64,000 bases of DNA from Onishia taeanensis (GTDB lineage Bacteria > Pseudomonadota > Gammaproteobacteria > Pseudomonadales > Halomonadaceae). Positions 52,134-61,941 of this stretch are shown here, piece by piece. The notes beneath the pieces are model-generated. The model did no database searches and was not told the DNA's origin. It saw nothing but the letters and a program-made list of their open reading frames with translations. Each line of letters starts with the position of its first letter. The stretch's first letter is position 1. A program made the position numbers and the translations under genes. The DNA lies in assembly GCF_003268885.1 (NCBI RefSeq), contig NZ_QLSX01000001.1, forward strand, positions 186,001-250,000. The letters are read 5' to 3'.

Positions 52134-53612
52134 TCACTCCTTTGGCATCTGCGCCGGCGTCACGTCGGACGCAGGAATTTCGGGATGCTCGAACAGCAAA
52201 ACGGCCTCGAGGTGGGCGGTCTGCGCAAACATGTCGGCAACCGCCGAGCGCACCAGTCGATAGCCACCGGCGGCCAGGTGTGCCGCGTCGCGGGCAAGGG
52301 TAGCCGGATCACAGGAGACATAGAGAATCCGTGAGACCCGGGACGTGGCCAGCTGACGCGACAAGGCCTCTGCGCCTTCCCGGGGCGGGTCCAGCACCAC
52401 CAGATCCCAGTCGGTCTCATCGAGTAGCGCGCGGACCTGATCTTCACGCGTCAGGTCCGCCTGGCGGGCGCTAACCCCGGAAAGATCGTTGCGCCGGGCA
52501 TTGGCGGCCAGGCGCTCGACCATCAGCGGGTTGCCTTCCACGCCGGTCACCATGCCGGTGTATGCGGCCAGTGCCAGGCTGAAGTTGCCCACCCCGGCGA
52601 AGCAGTCGAGCACTCGCTCGCCGGATTTAGGCGCCAGCCACTCAAGCGCCGTGTCGACCAGGCGCTGGTTGACCTCGGCGTTGACCTGCAGGAAGTCACC
52701 CGGCGCAAAGCCGAGTACCAGCTCTCGCACAGGTTCACGCACAGATTCACGCGCCGGTTCCTGGGCGTTCTCGCGTTCAGTCGCGGCCAGCATCACCCCA
52801 TAGTGAAGATCAGGCACCTCAGTGAGCCACTCAAGGCGCGGCGACTCGCGGCCAAGCAGCCAGCCAAGCGATAGCTCGTGGGCCGCGGCAAAGGCTTGCC
52901 AGCGCTGTGCATCGTCTGGCTGAGCGCGCAGCTGACGCACCACCAGGCAGACGCCTCCATCGCTTGCGATAAGCTCAAGATGCCCTACCTGACGCGGCGC
53001 ATCGAGGCTCGCGAGCTGCTCGCGAAGCGGCGCCAGCAAGGCCTCGAGGGCCGGCACCAGCACCGGACACGCTGCCATGTCGATCAGGTGGTGGCTACCT
53101 CGGGCGCGAAAGCCCAGGTGGATGCGGCCCTCGGCATCGACCTTGACGCCAAGCCGTGCACGCCGCCGGTAGCCGAGCCCTTCGGAGGTCAGCAGCGCCG
53201 GTGCGTCACCCAAGGTGAGCCCCTGACGTGCCAGTTGCTCGACCAGCACCTGCTGCTTGTGGTGGCGCTGGGCCTCGAGAGCCTGGTGCTGTAGATCGCA
53301 GCCGCCGCAAACGCCGAAATGCGCACAGGGCGGCGTCACACGCTCAGGCGCCGCCTTCAGCACTTCCCGCACATGCGCCTCATCAAAGCGCTGACGGCTC
53401 TTGTGAACGGCTATTTCAACCCGTTCACCGGGCAGGGCACGATCGACGAACAGGGTCTTTCCGGCCGCATCGCGCGCCACGCCTCGGCCATCGTGGGCGA
53501 GGCGCATAATCTCCACGCCCCGGTCGTCGGAAGCCGTCTGCTGAGCCCGGCGGGGCGTCGGTGCTTTCCTGGCAGCGGGTTTTGGCGTGCGGCGCTTGCC
53601 TAGCATCGCCAT
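52134..53612 (-). CDS. rlmD: 23S rRNA (uracil1939-C5)-methyltransferase
   Basis: 492 residues: N-terminal TRAM domain (about 25-85), iron-sulfur cysteines C-x5-C-x2-C (CAHFGVCGGC) plus a later Cys (MAACPVL), and a SAM-dependent domain with LDCFAGVGNFSLALA, VLDPPREGAE and YVSCDPATLARD (catalytic Cys). ATG 53612 is 1 nt after the cysM stop, with GGAG in cysM's last codons; an ATG at 53630 overlaps cysM. An in-frame 12-bp repeat in the middle adds EPAR/ESVR/EPVR. Confidence 0.95.
   Translation of the reverse strand: MAMLGKRRTPKPAARKAPTPRRAQQTASDDRGVEIMRLAHDGRGVARDAAGKTLFVDRALPGERVEIAVHKSRQRFDEAHVREVLKAAPERVTPPCAHFGVCGGCDLQHQALEAQRHHKQQVLVEQLARQGLTLGDAPALLTSEGLGYRRRARLGVKVDAEGRIHLGFRARGSHHLIDMAACPVLVPALEALLAPLREQLASLDAPRQVGHLELIASDGGVCLVVRQLRAQPDDAQRWQAFAAAHELSLGWLLGRESPRLEWLTEVPDLHYGVMLAATERENAQEPARESVREPVRELVLGFAPGDFLQVNAEVNQRLVDTALEWLAPKSGERVLDCFAGVGNFSLALAAYTGMVTGVEGNPLMVERLAANARRNDLSGVSARQADLTREDQVRALLDETDWDLVVLDPPREGAEALSRQLATSRVSRILYVSCDPATLARDAAHLAAGGYRLVRSAVADMFAQTAHLEAVLLFEHPEIPASDVTPAQMPKE
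52725..52760. repeat. three in-frame 12-bp units inside rlmD
   Basis: Coding-strand units GAACCGGCGCGT, GAATCTGTGCGT and GAACCTGTGCGA encode EPAR, ESVR and EPVR, with a fourth partial unit next to them. Inserted between conserved segments, so probably a surface loop. Same 12-bp unit length as intergenic arrays in this window. Confidence 0.88.
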
Positions 53613-53613
53613 C

Positions 53614-54510
53614 TTATTGCTCCGGCGCATAGAGGCCGGTGGACAGGTAGCGATCGCCGCGATCGCAGACGATGAAGGCGATCACCGCATTCTCGACCTC
53701 CTCGGCGACCTTCAGGGCACCGGCCAGGGCACCACCCGAGGAAACGCCAGCGAAGATGCCCTCTTCCCGCGCCAGGCGGCGCATATGCTCTTCGGCCTCG
53801 GTCTGACCGATATCGATCACCCGATCGACCCGCGCAGGCTCGAAGATGCTCGGCAGGTAAGCCTCGGGCCAGCGGCGGATACCGGCGATGCTGGCGCCGT
53901 CCTCGGGCTGCAGGCCGATGATCTGCACCTCGGGGTTCTGCTCCTTGAGATAGCGAGACACGCCCATGATGGTGCCGGTGGTACCCATCGAGCTGATGAA
54001 GTGGGTAATGCTGCCCTCGGTCTGGCGCCACAGCTCTGGCCCAGTGGTGCGATAGTGCGCCATGGGGTTATCGGGGTTGGCGAACTGATTGAGGGGCTTG
54101 CCCTCACCACGAGCGATCATGGTCTCGGCCAGGTCCCGAGCGCCTTCCATGCCCTGCTCTTGAGTCACAGGGATAAGCTCGGCGCCGAAGGCCGCCATGG
54201 CCTGCTTGCGCTCGCTGGAGGCATTGTCGGGCATGATCAGCACCATACGATAGCCCTTCATGGCGGCCGCCATGGCCAGCGCAATGCCGGTATTGCCGGA
54301 CGTGGCCTCGACCAGGGTATCCCCGGGGGTAATCTCGCCGCGTGACTCGGCCTCGGCGATCATCGAAAGTGCCGGCCGGTCCTTGACCGACCCCGCCGGG
54401 TTGTTGCCCTCGAGCTTGGCCAGCAGCGTGTTGTTGCGTCCGGCAGCGATGCGCTTCAGGCGCACCAGCGGGGTGTTGCCGACCACATCCTCGAGCGTGG
54501 GAAATTGCAT
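53614..54510 (-). CDS. cysM: cysteine synthase B
   Basis: 298-residue PLP enzyme making cysteine from O-acetylserine and sulfide or thiosulfate. PLP Lys in NPAGSVKDRPA, TSGNTGIALA substrate loop and GTTGTIMGVSRYL phosphate-binding loop are intact. Length and ARVDRVIDI match CysM rather than CysK. First gene of the cysM-rlmD-relA-mazG operon and divergent from the sensor kinase gene, as in pseudomonads. Confidence 0.96.
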   Translation of the reverse strand: MQFPTLEDVVGNTPLVRLKRIAAGRNNTLLAKLEGNNPAGSVKDRPALSMIAEAESRGEITPGDTLVEATSGNTGIALAMAAAMKGYRMVLIMPDNASSERKQAMAAFGAELIPVTQEQGMEGARDLAETMIARGEGKPLNQFANPDNPMAHYRTTGPELWRQTEGSITHFISSMGTTGTIMGVSRYLKEQNPEVQIIGLQPEDGASIAGIRRWPEAYLPSIFEPARVDRVIDIGQTEAEEHMRRLAREEGIFAGVSSGGALAGALKVAEEVENAVIAFIVCDRGDRYLSTGLYAPEQ

Positions 54511-54628
54511 CTAACCTTCCTTCTGGAAAAGTCTTTGGCGCCATTATATCGCCGGGCGTGTCCCGGTGACAGGGATCGGCCATGGCTGTGGCATACTGCA
54601 TGCAAATGAAGTTTCTAGAGAGTCATGC

Positions 54629-57324
54629 ATGTCGATCAAGACGCGCCTGCTGCTGTGGCTGATGTTACTGCCGCTGGGGTTGCTGGCCATCACCTCTGCC
54701 CTGAACCTGACCCACGAGGCCAATGAGCGTCGCTCATCGCTTCAGCAACACCTGATGGACAGCACGTCCCTGACCGCCAAGGCGATGAGTGAGGCGCTGG
54801 ACGATCAACAGGACGATGCCCTGAGAACGCTGGGCGAGGCCCTGCTCGAGATCGAAGAAATACGCTCGGTGCGCCTCTTTACGGCGGCCGGCACGCCCCT
54901 ATTGTCGCTCGGCCAGCCTCCCCGCTCCTCGGCACGCCCCCCAACCGAGCCGACGCTTGATACCAATGGCGCCGGCTGGCAACTGACGCTGCCCTTAAGC
55001 AGTCCTCACGCCGAGTGGCTGGCAGTTGAAGTCGAGACCCTTGGCCTTACGCTGAGCACCTATCGTCATCTGCTGATCCACGGGCTGGGCCTGCTGCTGG
55101 CTGGCCTGGGCCTCTTTCTGCTGGCCTATTCGCTGAGCCGCCGCACCACCGAGCCCTTGGTCGCGATCCAGGCGGCACTGGATCGCCTCAATCGCGGTGA
55201 TCATGGGATTCGGCTATCCGAAACGGGGCCCGAAGAGACGGTCAAGCTCATGGTGGGAGTAAACGCCCTTCGCGATCACCTGGAGCGTGTCCAGGAAGAC
55301 ATGCAGGCGCAGATCGAGCAGAACACCCAGGACCTTCAGGAATCGATGGAGACCATCGAGGTCAAGAACATCGAACTCGACATCGCCCACCGTCGTGCCC
55401 TGGAAGCCAGCCGCATCAAGTCCGAATTCCTGGCCAACATGAGTCACGAGATCCGCACGCCGCTCAACGGCATCATCGGCTTCTGTCAGCTACTAGGCCG
55501 CTCACGGCTCGATAGTCGCCAGCAGGATTGGCTTGAACACATGCAGAAGACCTCGGACAGCCTGTTGCTGCTGGTCAATGACATCCTCGATTTCTCCAAG
55601 ATCGAGGCGGGAAAGCTCGAGTTGGAGACCGTCCATCTGGACATGGTCAATCTGGTCGATGATGTACTGGGAATGCAGGCGCCCCAGGCCCATCAGAAGG
55701 GGCTTCACCTGCTGGGCCTGGTCTTCGACGACGTGCCGACCGACCTGCAGGGGGACCCGCTGCGCATTCGCCAGGTGCTGACCAACCTGGTGAACAACGC
55801 CATCAAGTTCACCGAAAGTGGCGAGGTCATCGTGCGCGTGATGCTCGAGGAATCCCGAGATCATCAGGACACCCTCAGGGTCAACGTCAGCGACACCGGC
55901 ATCGGCCTGCCCAAGGAACAGCGCGATCGGCTGTTCAAGGCCTTCAGTCAGGCCAACTCGAGTGACACCCGTCAGTTCGGCGGCACGGGGCTTGGCCTGG
56001 TGATCTGTCGCCAGTTGATCGAGCAGATGGGCGGTGCTATCACCATGTCCAGCGAACCCGGCAACGGTTCGACCTTCTCCTTCAATCTGCCACTGGCCAC
56101 GCGCACGAACATCGCACTCCGGAGCTCGACCTCGGCGGTCGAGTGGTGGCCCTTTACGAGCCTCACCTCGCGACCCGGCGCGCCATTAACCACCTGCTCT
56201 CGACCTGGAACGCCAAGGTCCCGATTCTGGGTGACGGCGGCCATATCTCTCCACCCTCGCCGCCGGATCTGGTGCTTGCCAGTCTCGACGCCAAGGATCT
56301 GGCCCCCGAGCGGTTGGCAAGCTGGCAGGCCTGCCTGGATGAAACCACCTGCCCGACCATCCTGATGGCCAACACCAGCCCATACGATATGCCAGAGCTA
56401 CGCCTGCCACTGGGCGGCGAGACGCTGACCAAGCCCATCTCGCGCCAGGTGCTGGCCGACACGATCAAGCGACAGCTCGGCCTGACGGCGACATCCAAGC
56501 TTCCGGTGCCGCAAACCGCGTTGCCGAAACTTGCCGCTGCAGACTTGCCGAGGGTGCTGGTGGTCGACGACGTGGCATCCAACCGCCTGCTGCTGCAGGA
56601 ACTGCTGCGCGAAGCGGGCATCATGTCACTGCTGGCCTCCAGCGGAGAAGAAGCCCTGGCACTGGCCCAGAGTGAGCGTGTTGACCTTGTCTTGATGGAC
56701 ATCCGCATGCCCGGCATGGATGGCGAAGCCACTCTGGAGGCGCTACGTCAACTAGGTGGCGTATGGAAGACCTGTCCGGTCATCGCGGTCACCGCTCACG
56801 CACGGGAGGAGGAGCGACAACGCCTGCTTTCATGCGGCATGCACGATGTGCTGATCAAGCCCGTCGACGCCAAGGTACTGGTCAAGCTTCTCAGCCAGCA
56901 CCTGGCGCTGACCCTGCCGGCCCCGCGTCAGGGTAATGGCGGGACATCGGGGATGGCACCCGGCGAGAGCCATGTCGAGGCTGACGGTGAGCTGGCGGTC
57001 GTGGACATGCAGATGGGCGCCAGGCTTGCCGGCGGGCGGGAGGACTTGGCGCGCAAGACATTGACGCTGCTGCTGGAAAGCCTCGATGAGAGCGAAGCCA
57101 GCCTGGATACGGCCTGGCAGGCCGAGGACGAAGAGGCCCTGCTTGACGCCATCCATCACCTGAACGGCGCCTGCCGCTATTGCGGTGTGCCGCAACTGGC
57201 GCTGCTCGCCGAGACCCTGGAGACCCGGCTGCGGGTGCAGGGTGTGGCGGCAGTCGGGTCCCTGCTCAATGAGCTGTACGCCGCCATGGGGCGCCTGCGC
57301 GCCTGGCAGTCGCGACAGGCTTAG
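54629..57324 (+). pseudogene. BarA/GacS-type hybrid sensor kinase, split by a frameshift
   Basis: Part 1 (54629 to about 56112): two membrane segments (about residues 5-27 and 152-175), HAMP, HisKA with H273 in MSHEIRTPLNG, and HATPase with VSDTGIG and FGGTGLGLVICRQL. Part 2 continues in another frame as ELDLGGRVVALYEP, pseudo-receiver, true receiver with Asp in VLMDIRMPGMDG, and a C-terminal Hpt (IHHLNGACRY). Joined, it has the full BarA/GacS layout. The shift lies near 56113-56120; no slippery homopolymer is present. The first frame otherwise runs to 56365, and GTG 56143 could start a separate receiver-Hpt protein. Mutation or sequencing error. Confidence 0.88.
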
Positions 57325-57326
57325 AC

Positions 57327-57386
57327 CTCGGGACCCATGTTCTCAAGACCGACATTCTCAAGACCCATGATCTCAGGATTCATGAG
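57327..57386 (+). repeat. four tandem 15-bp units after the sensor kinase stop codon
   Basis: CTCGGGACCCATGTT, CTCAAGACCGACATT, CTCAAGACCCATGAT and CTCAGGATTCATGAG. The array starts 3 bp after the kinase stop and ends 14 bp before the convergent acpS stop, filling the gap. Confidence 0.92.
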
Positions 57387-57399
57387 CGCACAAAGCCCG

Positions 57400-57777
57400 T
57401 TACCCTTCCAGTACCACCAGCGCCATCGCCAGCTCGGCCTCATCTGAGATCGAGAGATGCATGCCGGTCACGCCCAGCCCCTCGGCAAGAACCTGGGCCT
57501 GGCCGGAGAGCACCAGCGAAGGCCGACCCAGGCTGTCGTTGACCACCTGGATCTCGGCCCAGCGCATGCCCTGTCGCATGCCGGTACCCAAGGCCTTGAC
57601 GAAGGCCTCCTTGGCGGCAAAACGCTTGGCCAGATAGGCCGCGGGTTGGCCGTGCTCGGCGAGGCGCGCCTGCTCATGAGGGCCGAGCACACGCGCCGCG
57701 AAGCGATCACCATGACGCAACATGGCCGTCTCGAAGCGTGCCACCCTGGCGATATCGGTCCCGATGCCAAGGATCAT
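57400..57777 (-). CDS. acpS: holo-[acyl-carrier-protein] synthase
   Basis: 125 residues. Transfers phosphopantetheine from CoA to apo-ACP. MILGIGTDIARVARFE with the Mg-binding Asp and KRFAAKEAFVKALGTG with the catalytic Glu/Lys are present. Last gene of lepA-lepB-rnc-era-recO-pdxJ-acpS; starts 5 bp after pdxJ. Confidence 0.97.
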   Translation of the reverse strand: MILGIGTDIARVARFETAMLRHGDRFAARVLGPHEQARLAEHGQPAAYLAKRFAAKEAFVKALGTGMRQGMRWAEIQVVNDSLGRPSLVLSGQAQVLAEGLGVTGMHLSISDEAELAMALVVLEG

Positions 57778-57782
57778 GTCGG

Positions 57783-58601
57783 CTAGCCCTCAGCGTGGTC
57801 ATGCCCATGATCGTGGTCATGATGATCATGGTCGTGATCGTGCGTTTCCATGGCGGCCACCAGGCCGGCTTCCTGACCGGCGATCGCCAGACGCTTCATG
57901 TCGGCCACGGCTTCCTTGAGGCCCACAAACAGCGAACGGGCGATGATCGCATGGCCGATGTTGAGTTCGGTGAGCCCGGGAATGGCGGCGATCGCTTCGA
58001 CGTTGTGGTAATGCAGGCCGTGGCCGGCATTGACCACCAGCCCAAGCTCCAACGCCATCTCGGTGGCGGCGCTCAGGCGCGCGTACTCGCGCCGGGCCTC
58101 ATCGCCGGACGCCTCGGCATAGGCTCCGGTGTGCAGCTCGATCACAGGCGCCCCCACTTCCTTGGCCGCTTCGATCTGCACGGGCTCAGGATCGATGAAC
58201 AGCGACACCTCGCAGCCAACGGCGGCCAAGCGCTTGCAGGCGGCAGCGATGGTCTCACGGGCACCGGCCACATCAAGCCCACCCTCAGTGGTCAGCTCTG
58301 CGCGCTTTTCTGGCACCAGGCAGACATGCGCCGGGCGAATTTCCTCGGCCAGTTCAAGCATCGCCGGCGTCACTGCCATCTCGAGGTTCATGCGCGTGTT
58401 GAGTACCTCACTCAAGAGGCGAACGTCGCGCTCCTGAATGTGGCGGCGGTCCTCACGCAGGTGCACGGTAATGCCATCGGCCCCGGCCTCCTCGGCGAGC
58501 AAAGCCGCCTGAACGGGATCGGGAAACCGCGTGCCGCGGGCCTGGCGCAGGGTGGCAATGTGATCGATGTTGACGCCGAGCAGGATACGAGGGGGGAGCA
58601 T
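57783..58601 (-). CDS. pdxJ: pyridoxine 5'-phosphate synthase with His/Asp-rich C-terminal tail
   Basis: 272 residues versus about 243 for E. coli. It condenses 1-deoxyxylulose 5-phosphate and aminoacetone phosphate to pyridoxine phosphate. [30 protein letters not shown] and [13 protein letters not shown] are intact. The extra tail (about the last 25 residues) reads [22 protein letters not shown], a short repeated His/Asp run, which could bind metal; it is encoded by repeated CAT/CAC-GAT/GAC triplets at 57789-57853. GGAGAG precedes ATG 58601. Confidence 0.96.
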   Translation of the reverse strand: MLPPRILLGVNIDHIATLRQARGTRFPDPVQAALLAEEAGADGITVHLREDRRHIQERDVRLLSEVLNTRMNLEMAVTPAMLELAEEIRPAHVCLVPEKRAELTTEGGLDVAGARETIAAACKRLAAVGCEVSLFIDPEPVQIEAAKEVGAPVIELHTGAYAEASGDEARREYARLSAATEMALELGLVVNAGHGLHYHNVEAIAAIPGLTELNIGHAIIARSLFVGLKEAVADMKRLAIAGQEAGLVAAMETHDHDHDHHDHDHGHDHAEG

Positions 58602-58668
58602 GGCAATCTCTCCAGTAAATCGTCAGGGGAAAATCAGCGGATAGGGGCAAGTAAATCGGGGCAAGACT

Positions 58669-59376
58669 TCAGCCGGAACGGCGGCGCGCAGCCAGCTGCT
58701 GCATCAGTTCGCGGGCCCGCAGGGGACGCTCGCCAAGCAGCGGCGCTAGCGCGGCCCGGGCCAATGAGCGTGCCGGCGCAGCAAGCCCCGGCGCCGCCCA
58801 GTCACCCTGCTCCAGCAGTTTGAGCGTGCGACCATCGAGACCGCCACTGTTACCTGGCGCCAGGGGGCTGAAGCGACGCGCTTCAGCCCGGTAGATATAA
58901 CGAGTCTGGGGGTCTAGCTCGACGCCGTCGAGATCACAGAACACCGGCTCGCCGTCCAGCGCCTCGAGCAGGGCAAATTCCAGACGCCGCAGCGCACCGG
59001 CCCGCTCGCCGGGCAGCGGTAATTCCTTCAGGGCGGCGCCATAGAAGGCAAAGACCTCGGCCACCGGCAGTTCCAGCGGCAGCAGCCGGGTCAAGAGCTC
59101 GTTGGCATAAAAGCCGCACAGCAGCCCCTCGCCGGCGAGCATGGGCGCACTGCCGGTGCTCTCCATCAGGCGCAGGCGCTTCAACTCGCCTGCCCCCACC
59201 CAGGTCAGGTGCAGGGGCGTGAAGGGTTGCAGGCGCGACCGAGAGCGGCTACCCGGCCGCTGCACGCCCTGGGCCACGGCGCGAATACGGCCATGGTCCA
59301 GGGTCAGCAGGTCAACCAGGGCACTGGTCTCACGGTAGGGACGCTTGTGCAGCAGAAACGCCGGCTGGGGCTGCAT
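58669..59376 (-). CDS. recO: DNA repair protein RecO
   Basis: 235 residues. N-terminal OB fold (FLLHKRPYRETSALVDLLT, GRIRAVAQGVQRPGS) and a C-terminal helical domain, the usual RecO layout without zinc cysteines, as in many gammaproteobacteria. It helps RecF/RecR load RecA. Starts 8 bp after era. Confidence 0.94.
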   Translation of the reverse strand: MQPQPAFLLHKRPYRETSALVDLLTLDHGRIRAVAQGVQRPGSRSRSRLQPFTPLHLTWVGAGELKRLRLMESTGSAPMLAGEGLLCGFYANELLTRLLPLELPVAEVFAFYGAALKELPLPGERAGALRRLEFALLEALDGEPVFCDLDGVELDPQTRYIYRAEARRFSPLAPGNSGGLDGRTLKLLEQGDWAAPGLAAPARSLARAALAPLLGERPLRARELMQQLAARRRSG

Positions 59377-59384
59377 AACAGGGC

Positions 59385-60287
59385 TCAGTCGAGGTCGTAG
59401 CCCAGGCTCTTCAAGGCCCGCTCATCGTCGGACCAGCCGCGCTTGACCTTGACCCACAGGTTGAGCATCACCTTGGCATCGAAGGCGCGCTCCATCTCCA
59501 GGCGCGCCTCGCGACCGATCTTCTTGATGCGATCGCCGGCTTCACCGATCAGGATCTTCTTCTGCCCCTGACGCTCGACCATCATCAGCGCACTGATATG
59601 CAGAGTGCCGCGCTGATCGGTCTTGAATTCCTCGATCTCGACGGTCATCTGATACGGCAGCTCGTCACCCAGCTGACGCATGACCTTCTCGCGCACCAGC
59701 TCAGCGGCCAGGAAGCGTGAGCTCTTGTCGGTGATCTGGTCATCGGGGAAGTGATGAATGCCTTCCGGCAGGTGCTTGGCGACCTCGGCCTCGAGCTCGG
59801 GCACATTGGTGCCGTGCTTGGCCGAGATCGGCAGGATGGCGGCAAAGTCGCGCTTGGCACCGACCTGTTCGAGCCAGGGCAACAGGCTCGCCTTGTCCTC
59901 AAGCCAGTCGACCTTGTTGACGGCGAGAATCACTGGTGCGGTGACATGCGTCAGCTTGTCGAGCACCACCTGGTCTTCCGGCGCCCAGCGGGTGCGGTCG
60001 ATGATGAAGACCACGCAGTCGATGTCGCGCAGGGCCTGGGTGGCCGCCTGGTTCATGAAGCGATTGATCGCCTTGTTGCGATCCTTCGACATGATATGCA
60101 TGCCCGGGGTGTCGACGTAGATGAACTGGGTCTCGTCTTCGGTCTTGATGCCCATCACCTGGTGGCGCGTGGTCTGCGGGCGCCGTGAGGTGATGGAGAC
60201 CTTCTGACCGAGGATGCGATTCATCAGCGTCGACTTGCCGACGTTGGGACGCCCGACGATGGCGACGAAGCCACAGGATTGCGTCAT
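59385..60287 (-). CDS. era: GTPase Era
   Basis: 300-residue ribosome-assembly GTPase. G1 GRPNVGKS, G3 DTPGMH and G4 NKVD are visible, followed by a C-terminal KH domain ([36 protein letters not shown]). It binds the 16S rRNA 3' end during 30S maturation. Start ATG overlaps the rnc stop (ATGA). Confidence 0.97.
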   Translation of the reverse strand: MTQSCGFVAIVGRPNVGKSTLMNRILGQKVSITSRRPQTTRHQVMGIKTEDETQFIYVDTPGMHIMSKDRNKAINRFMNQAATQALRDIDCVVFIIDRTRWAPEDQVVLDKLTHVTAPVILAVNKVDWLEDKASLLPWLEQVGAKRDFAAILPISAKHGTNVPELEAEVAKHLPEGIHHFPDDQITDKSSRFLAAELVREKVMRQLGDELPYQMTVEIEEFKTDQRGTLHISALMMVERQGQKKILIGEAGDRIKKIGREARLEMERAFDAKVMLNLWVKVKRGWSDDERALKSLGYDLD

Positions 60288-61018
60288 GAGCGACCTCCAC
60301 GGGGATCAAGGCGAGTCAGGGCAAGCTCGGCGGCCTGCTGTTCGGCATGGCGACGGCTGGAGCCTACCCCCACGGTGTGCTCGTCGATCATCTCGATGTG
60401 GCACTCGACGGTGAAGGTCTGGGCATGCGCCTCGCCATCCACGGTGACCACCTCATAGCGCGGCAGCGGTGACTGGCGCGACTGCAGGAACTCCTGCAGG
60501 CGGGTCTTGGGGTCTTTCTGGGTGTCCTGCAGGTCCAGCGCCTCCAGGCGCGTCGCGAACCAGGACAGCACGCGGGTCTTGGCCACGTCCATGCCGGCAT
60601 CCAGATAGATGGCGCCGATCACGGCCTCGACGGCATCGGCAAGAATCGAATCACGACGATGACCGCCGCTCTTCATCTCGCCGGAGCCCAGCCGCAGGCA
60701 TTCACCCACGGAAAACTCGCGGCCCAGTTCGGCAAGGGTCTGCCCCTTGACCAGGCGGGCACGCAGGCGCGAAAGCTGGCCTTCGCGAGCTTCCGGAAAG
60801 CGCCGGAAAAGCGCCTCGGCGATCACGAAGTTGACGATCGAATCGCCGAGGAACTCGAGCCGTTCGTTGTTCTGGCCGCCAAAGCTGCGATGGGTCATGG
60901 CCAGCTCCAGCAGGCCGGGGTCGGCGAACTCATGGCCGACCCGGCGGCTGAAGGCATTCAAGGGGTTGCTCACGAAACTCCTGCTACTCTCTGAAAGGTT
61001 GTCATCATCGATGGGCAT
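60284..61018 (-). CDS. rnc: ribonuclease III
   Basis: About 244 residues. The catalytic signature [13 protein letters not shown] and the downstream [13 protein letters not shown] carry the metal-binding acidic residues; the C-terminal double-stranded-RNA-binding domain contains [19 protein letters not shown] 61018 has GGTGAG 6 nt upstream; ATG 61024 is two codons earlier. rnc-era are translationally coupled. Confidence 0.96.
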   Translation of the reverse strand: MPIDDDNLSESSRSFVSNPLNAFSRRVGHEFADPGLLELAMTHRSFGGQNNERLEFLGDSIVNFVIAEALFRRFPEAREGQLSRLRARLVKGQTLAELGREFSVGECLRLGSGEMKSGGHRRDSILADAVEAVIGAIYLDAGMDVAKTRVLSWFATRLEALDLQDTQKDPKTRLQEFLQSRQSPLPRYEVVTVDGEAHAQTFTVECHIEMIDEHTVGVGSSRRHAEQQAAELALTRLDPRGGRS

Positions 61019-61058
61019 TGGCATCTCACCGGACGCGGCCCATCGGGCCGCGCCAGGA

Positions 61059-61928
61059 TCAGTCGATCACCCGGACCTCGCTGAAGCTCGGCAATCCGCC
61101 GTTCCAGTGCATCCACACCGCGAAGGCCTCGCCAACGATGTTTTCCTCCGGCACGAAGCCCCAGTAGCGGCTGTCGTTGGAGTGGTCACGGTTGTCGCCC
61201 ATCATGAAATAATGCCCCTCGGGCACGCGCAGTTCGCGCATCTGCGGCCCTGGGTCACGAAAATCATTGTAAATGGGGTGTGTGGTATCGCCCAAGCTTT
61301 CCTGGAGCAACACCTCTTCGAGCTGGTCGGTATCGCTTTCATCGACCAGTTGCTTGGGGACCGCCTCACCATTGATATAGAGCTGCTTGCCCTCGTAGCG
61401 AATGCGATCACCCGGCAGGCCAATCACCCGCTTGATGAAGTTGACCGAAGGGTCCTGGGGAAAACGAAACACCATCACGTCTCCCCGCTCAGGCTCGCCA
61501 ATATCGATCAGCTTGGTGTTGGTCACCGGCAGACGCAGACCATAGGTGAACTTGTTGACCAGGATGAAATCGCCGATCTCAAGAGTCGGGCGCATCGACC
61601 CCGAGGGAATCTGGAAGGGCTCGACGACGAAGCTGCGCACCACCAGCACCACCAGCAGCACCGGGAAGAAGGAACGCGCATAGTCGACGAGCCAAGGCTC
61701 CTTGGCGCTCTTGACGGTGCCCTTATCCGCCGAAGCGTATGCCACACCGCCCTCTTGACTGCCTGAGTGGTGGCCAGATTCGTGACCAGACCCATGCGCC
61801 AGCTCTTGCCCTTCGCCGGCGGCGAGCGCCATGCGCTGTTGGCGGCGCTTGGACCACCAGACACTGTCGAGCAACCAGATCAACCCGGTGACCGTGACGG
61901 CCACCACCAGCAGAAGCGAAAAATCCAT
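61059..61928 (-). CDS. lepB: signal peptidase I
   Basis: 289-residue inner-membrane Ser/Lys protease that removes Sec and Tat signal peptides. Two N-terminal membrane segments (about 4-24 and 66-86), catalytic Ser in [10 protein letters not shown] and Lys in NFIKRVIG. The cytoplasmic loop between the segments carries an in-frame 12-bp repeat giving [12 protein letters not shown]. Starts 13 bp after lepA. Confidence 0.96.
   Translation of the reverse strand: MDFSLLLVVAVTVTGLIWLLDSVWWSKRRQQRMALAAGEGQELAHGSGHESGHHSGSQEGGVAYASADKGTVKSAKEPWLVDYARSFFPVLLVVLVVRSFVVEPFQIPSGSMRPTLEIGDFILVNKFTYGLRLPVTNTKLIDIGEPERGDVMVFRFPQDPSVNFIKRVIGLPGDRIRYEGKQLYINGEAVPKQLVDESDTDQLEEVLLQESLGDTTHPIYNDFRDPGPQMRELRVPEGHYFMMGDNRDHSNDSRYWGFVPEENIVGEAFAVWMHWNGGLPSFSEVRVID
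61761..61796. repeat. three in-frame 12-bp units inside lepB
   Basis: Coding-strand units CATGGGTCTGGT, CACGAATCTGGC and CACCACTCAGGC encode HGSG, HESG and HHSG in the cytoplasmic loop, where length is tolerated. Same unit length as the intergenic 12-bp arrays in the window. Confidence 0.85.
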
Positions 61929-61941
61929 TTGTCAGTGTTTC

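Noticed and set aside
50217-52334. 705-codon open frame on the plus strand
   Set aside because: Antisense shadow of relA; no family features, and relA is certain.
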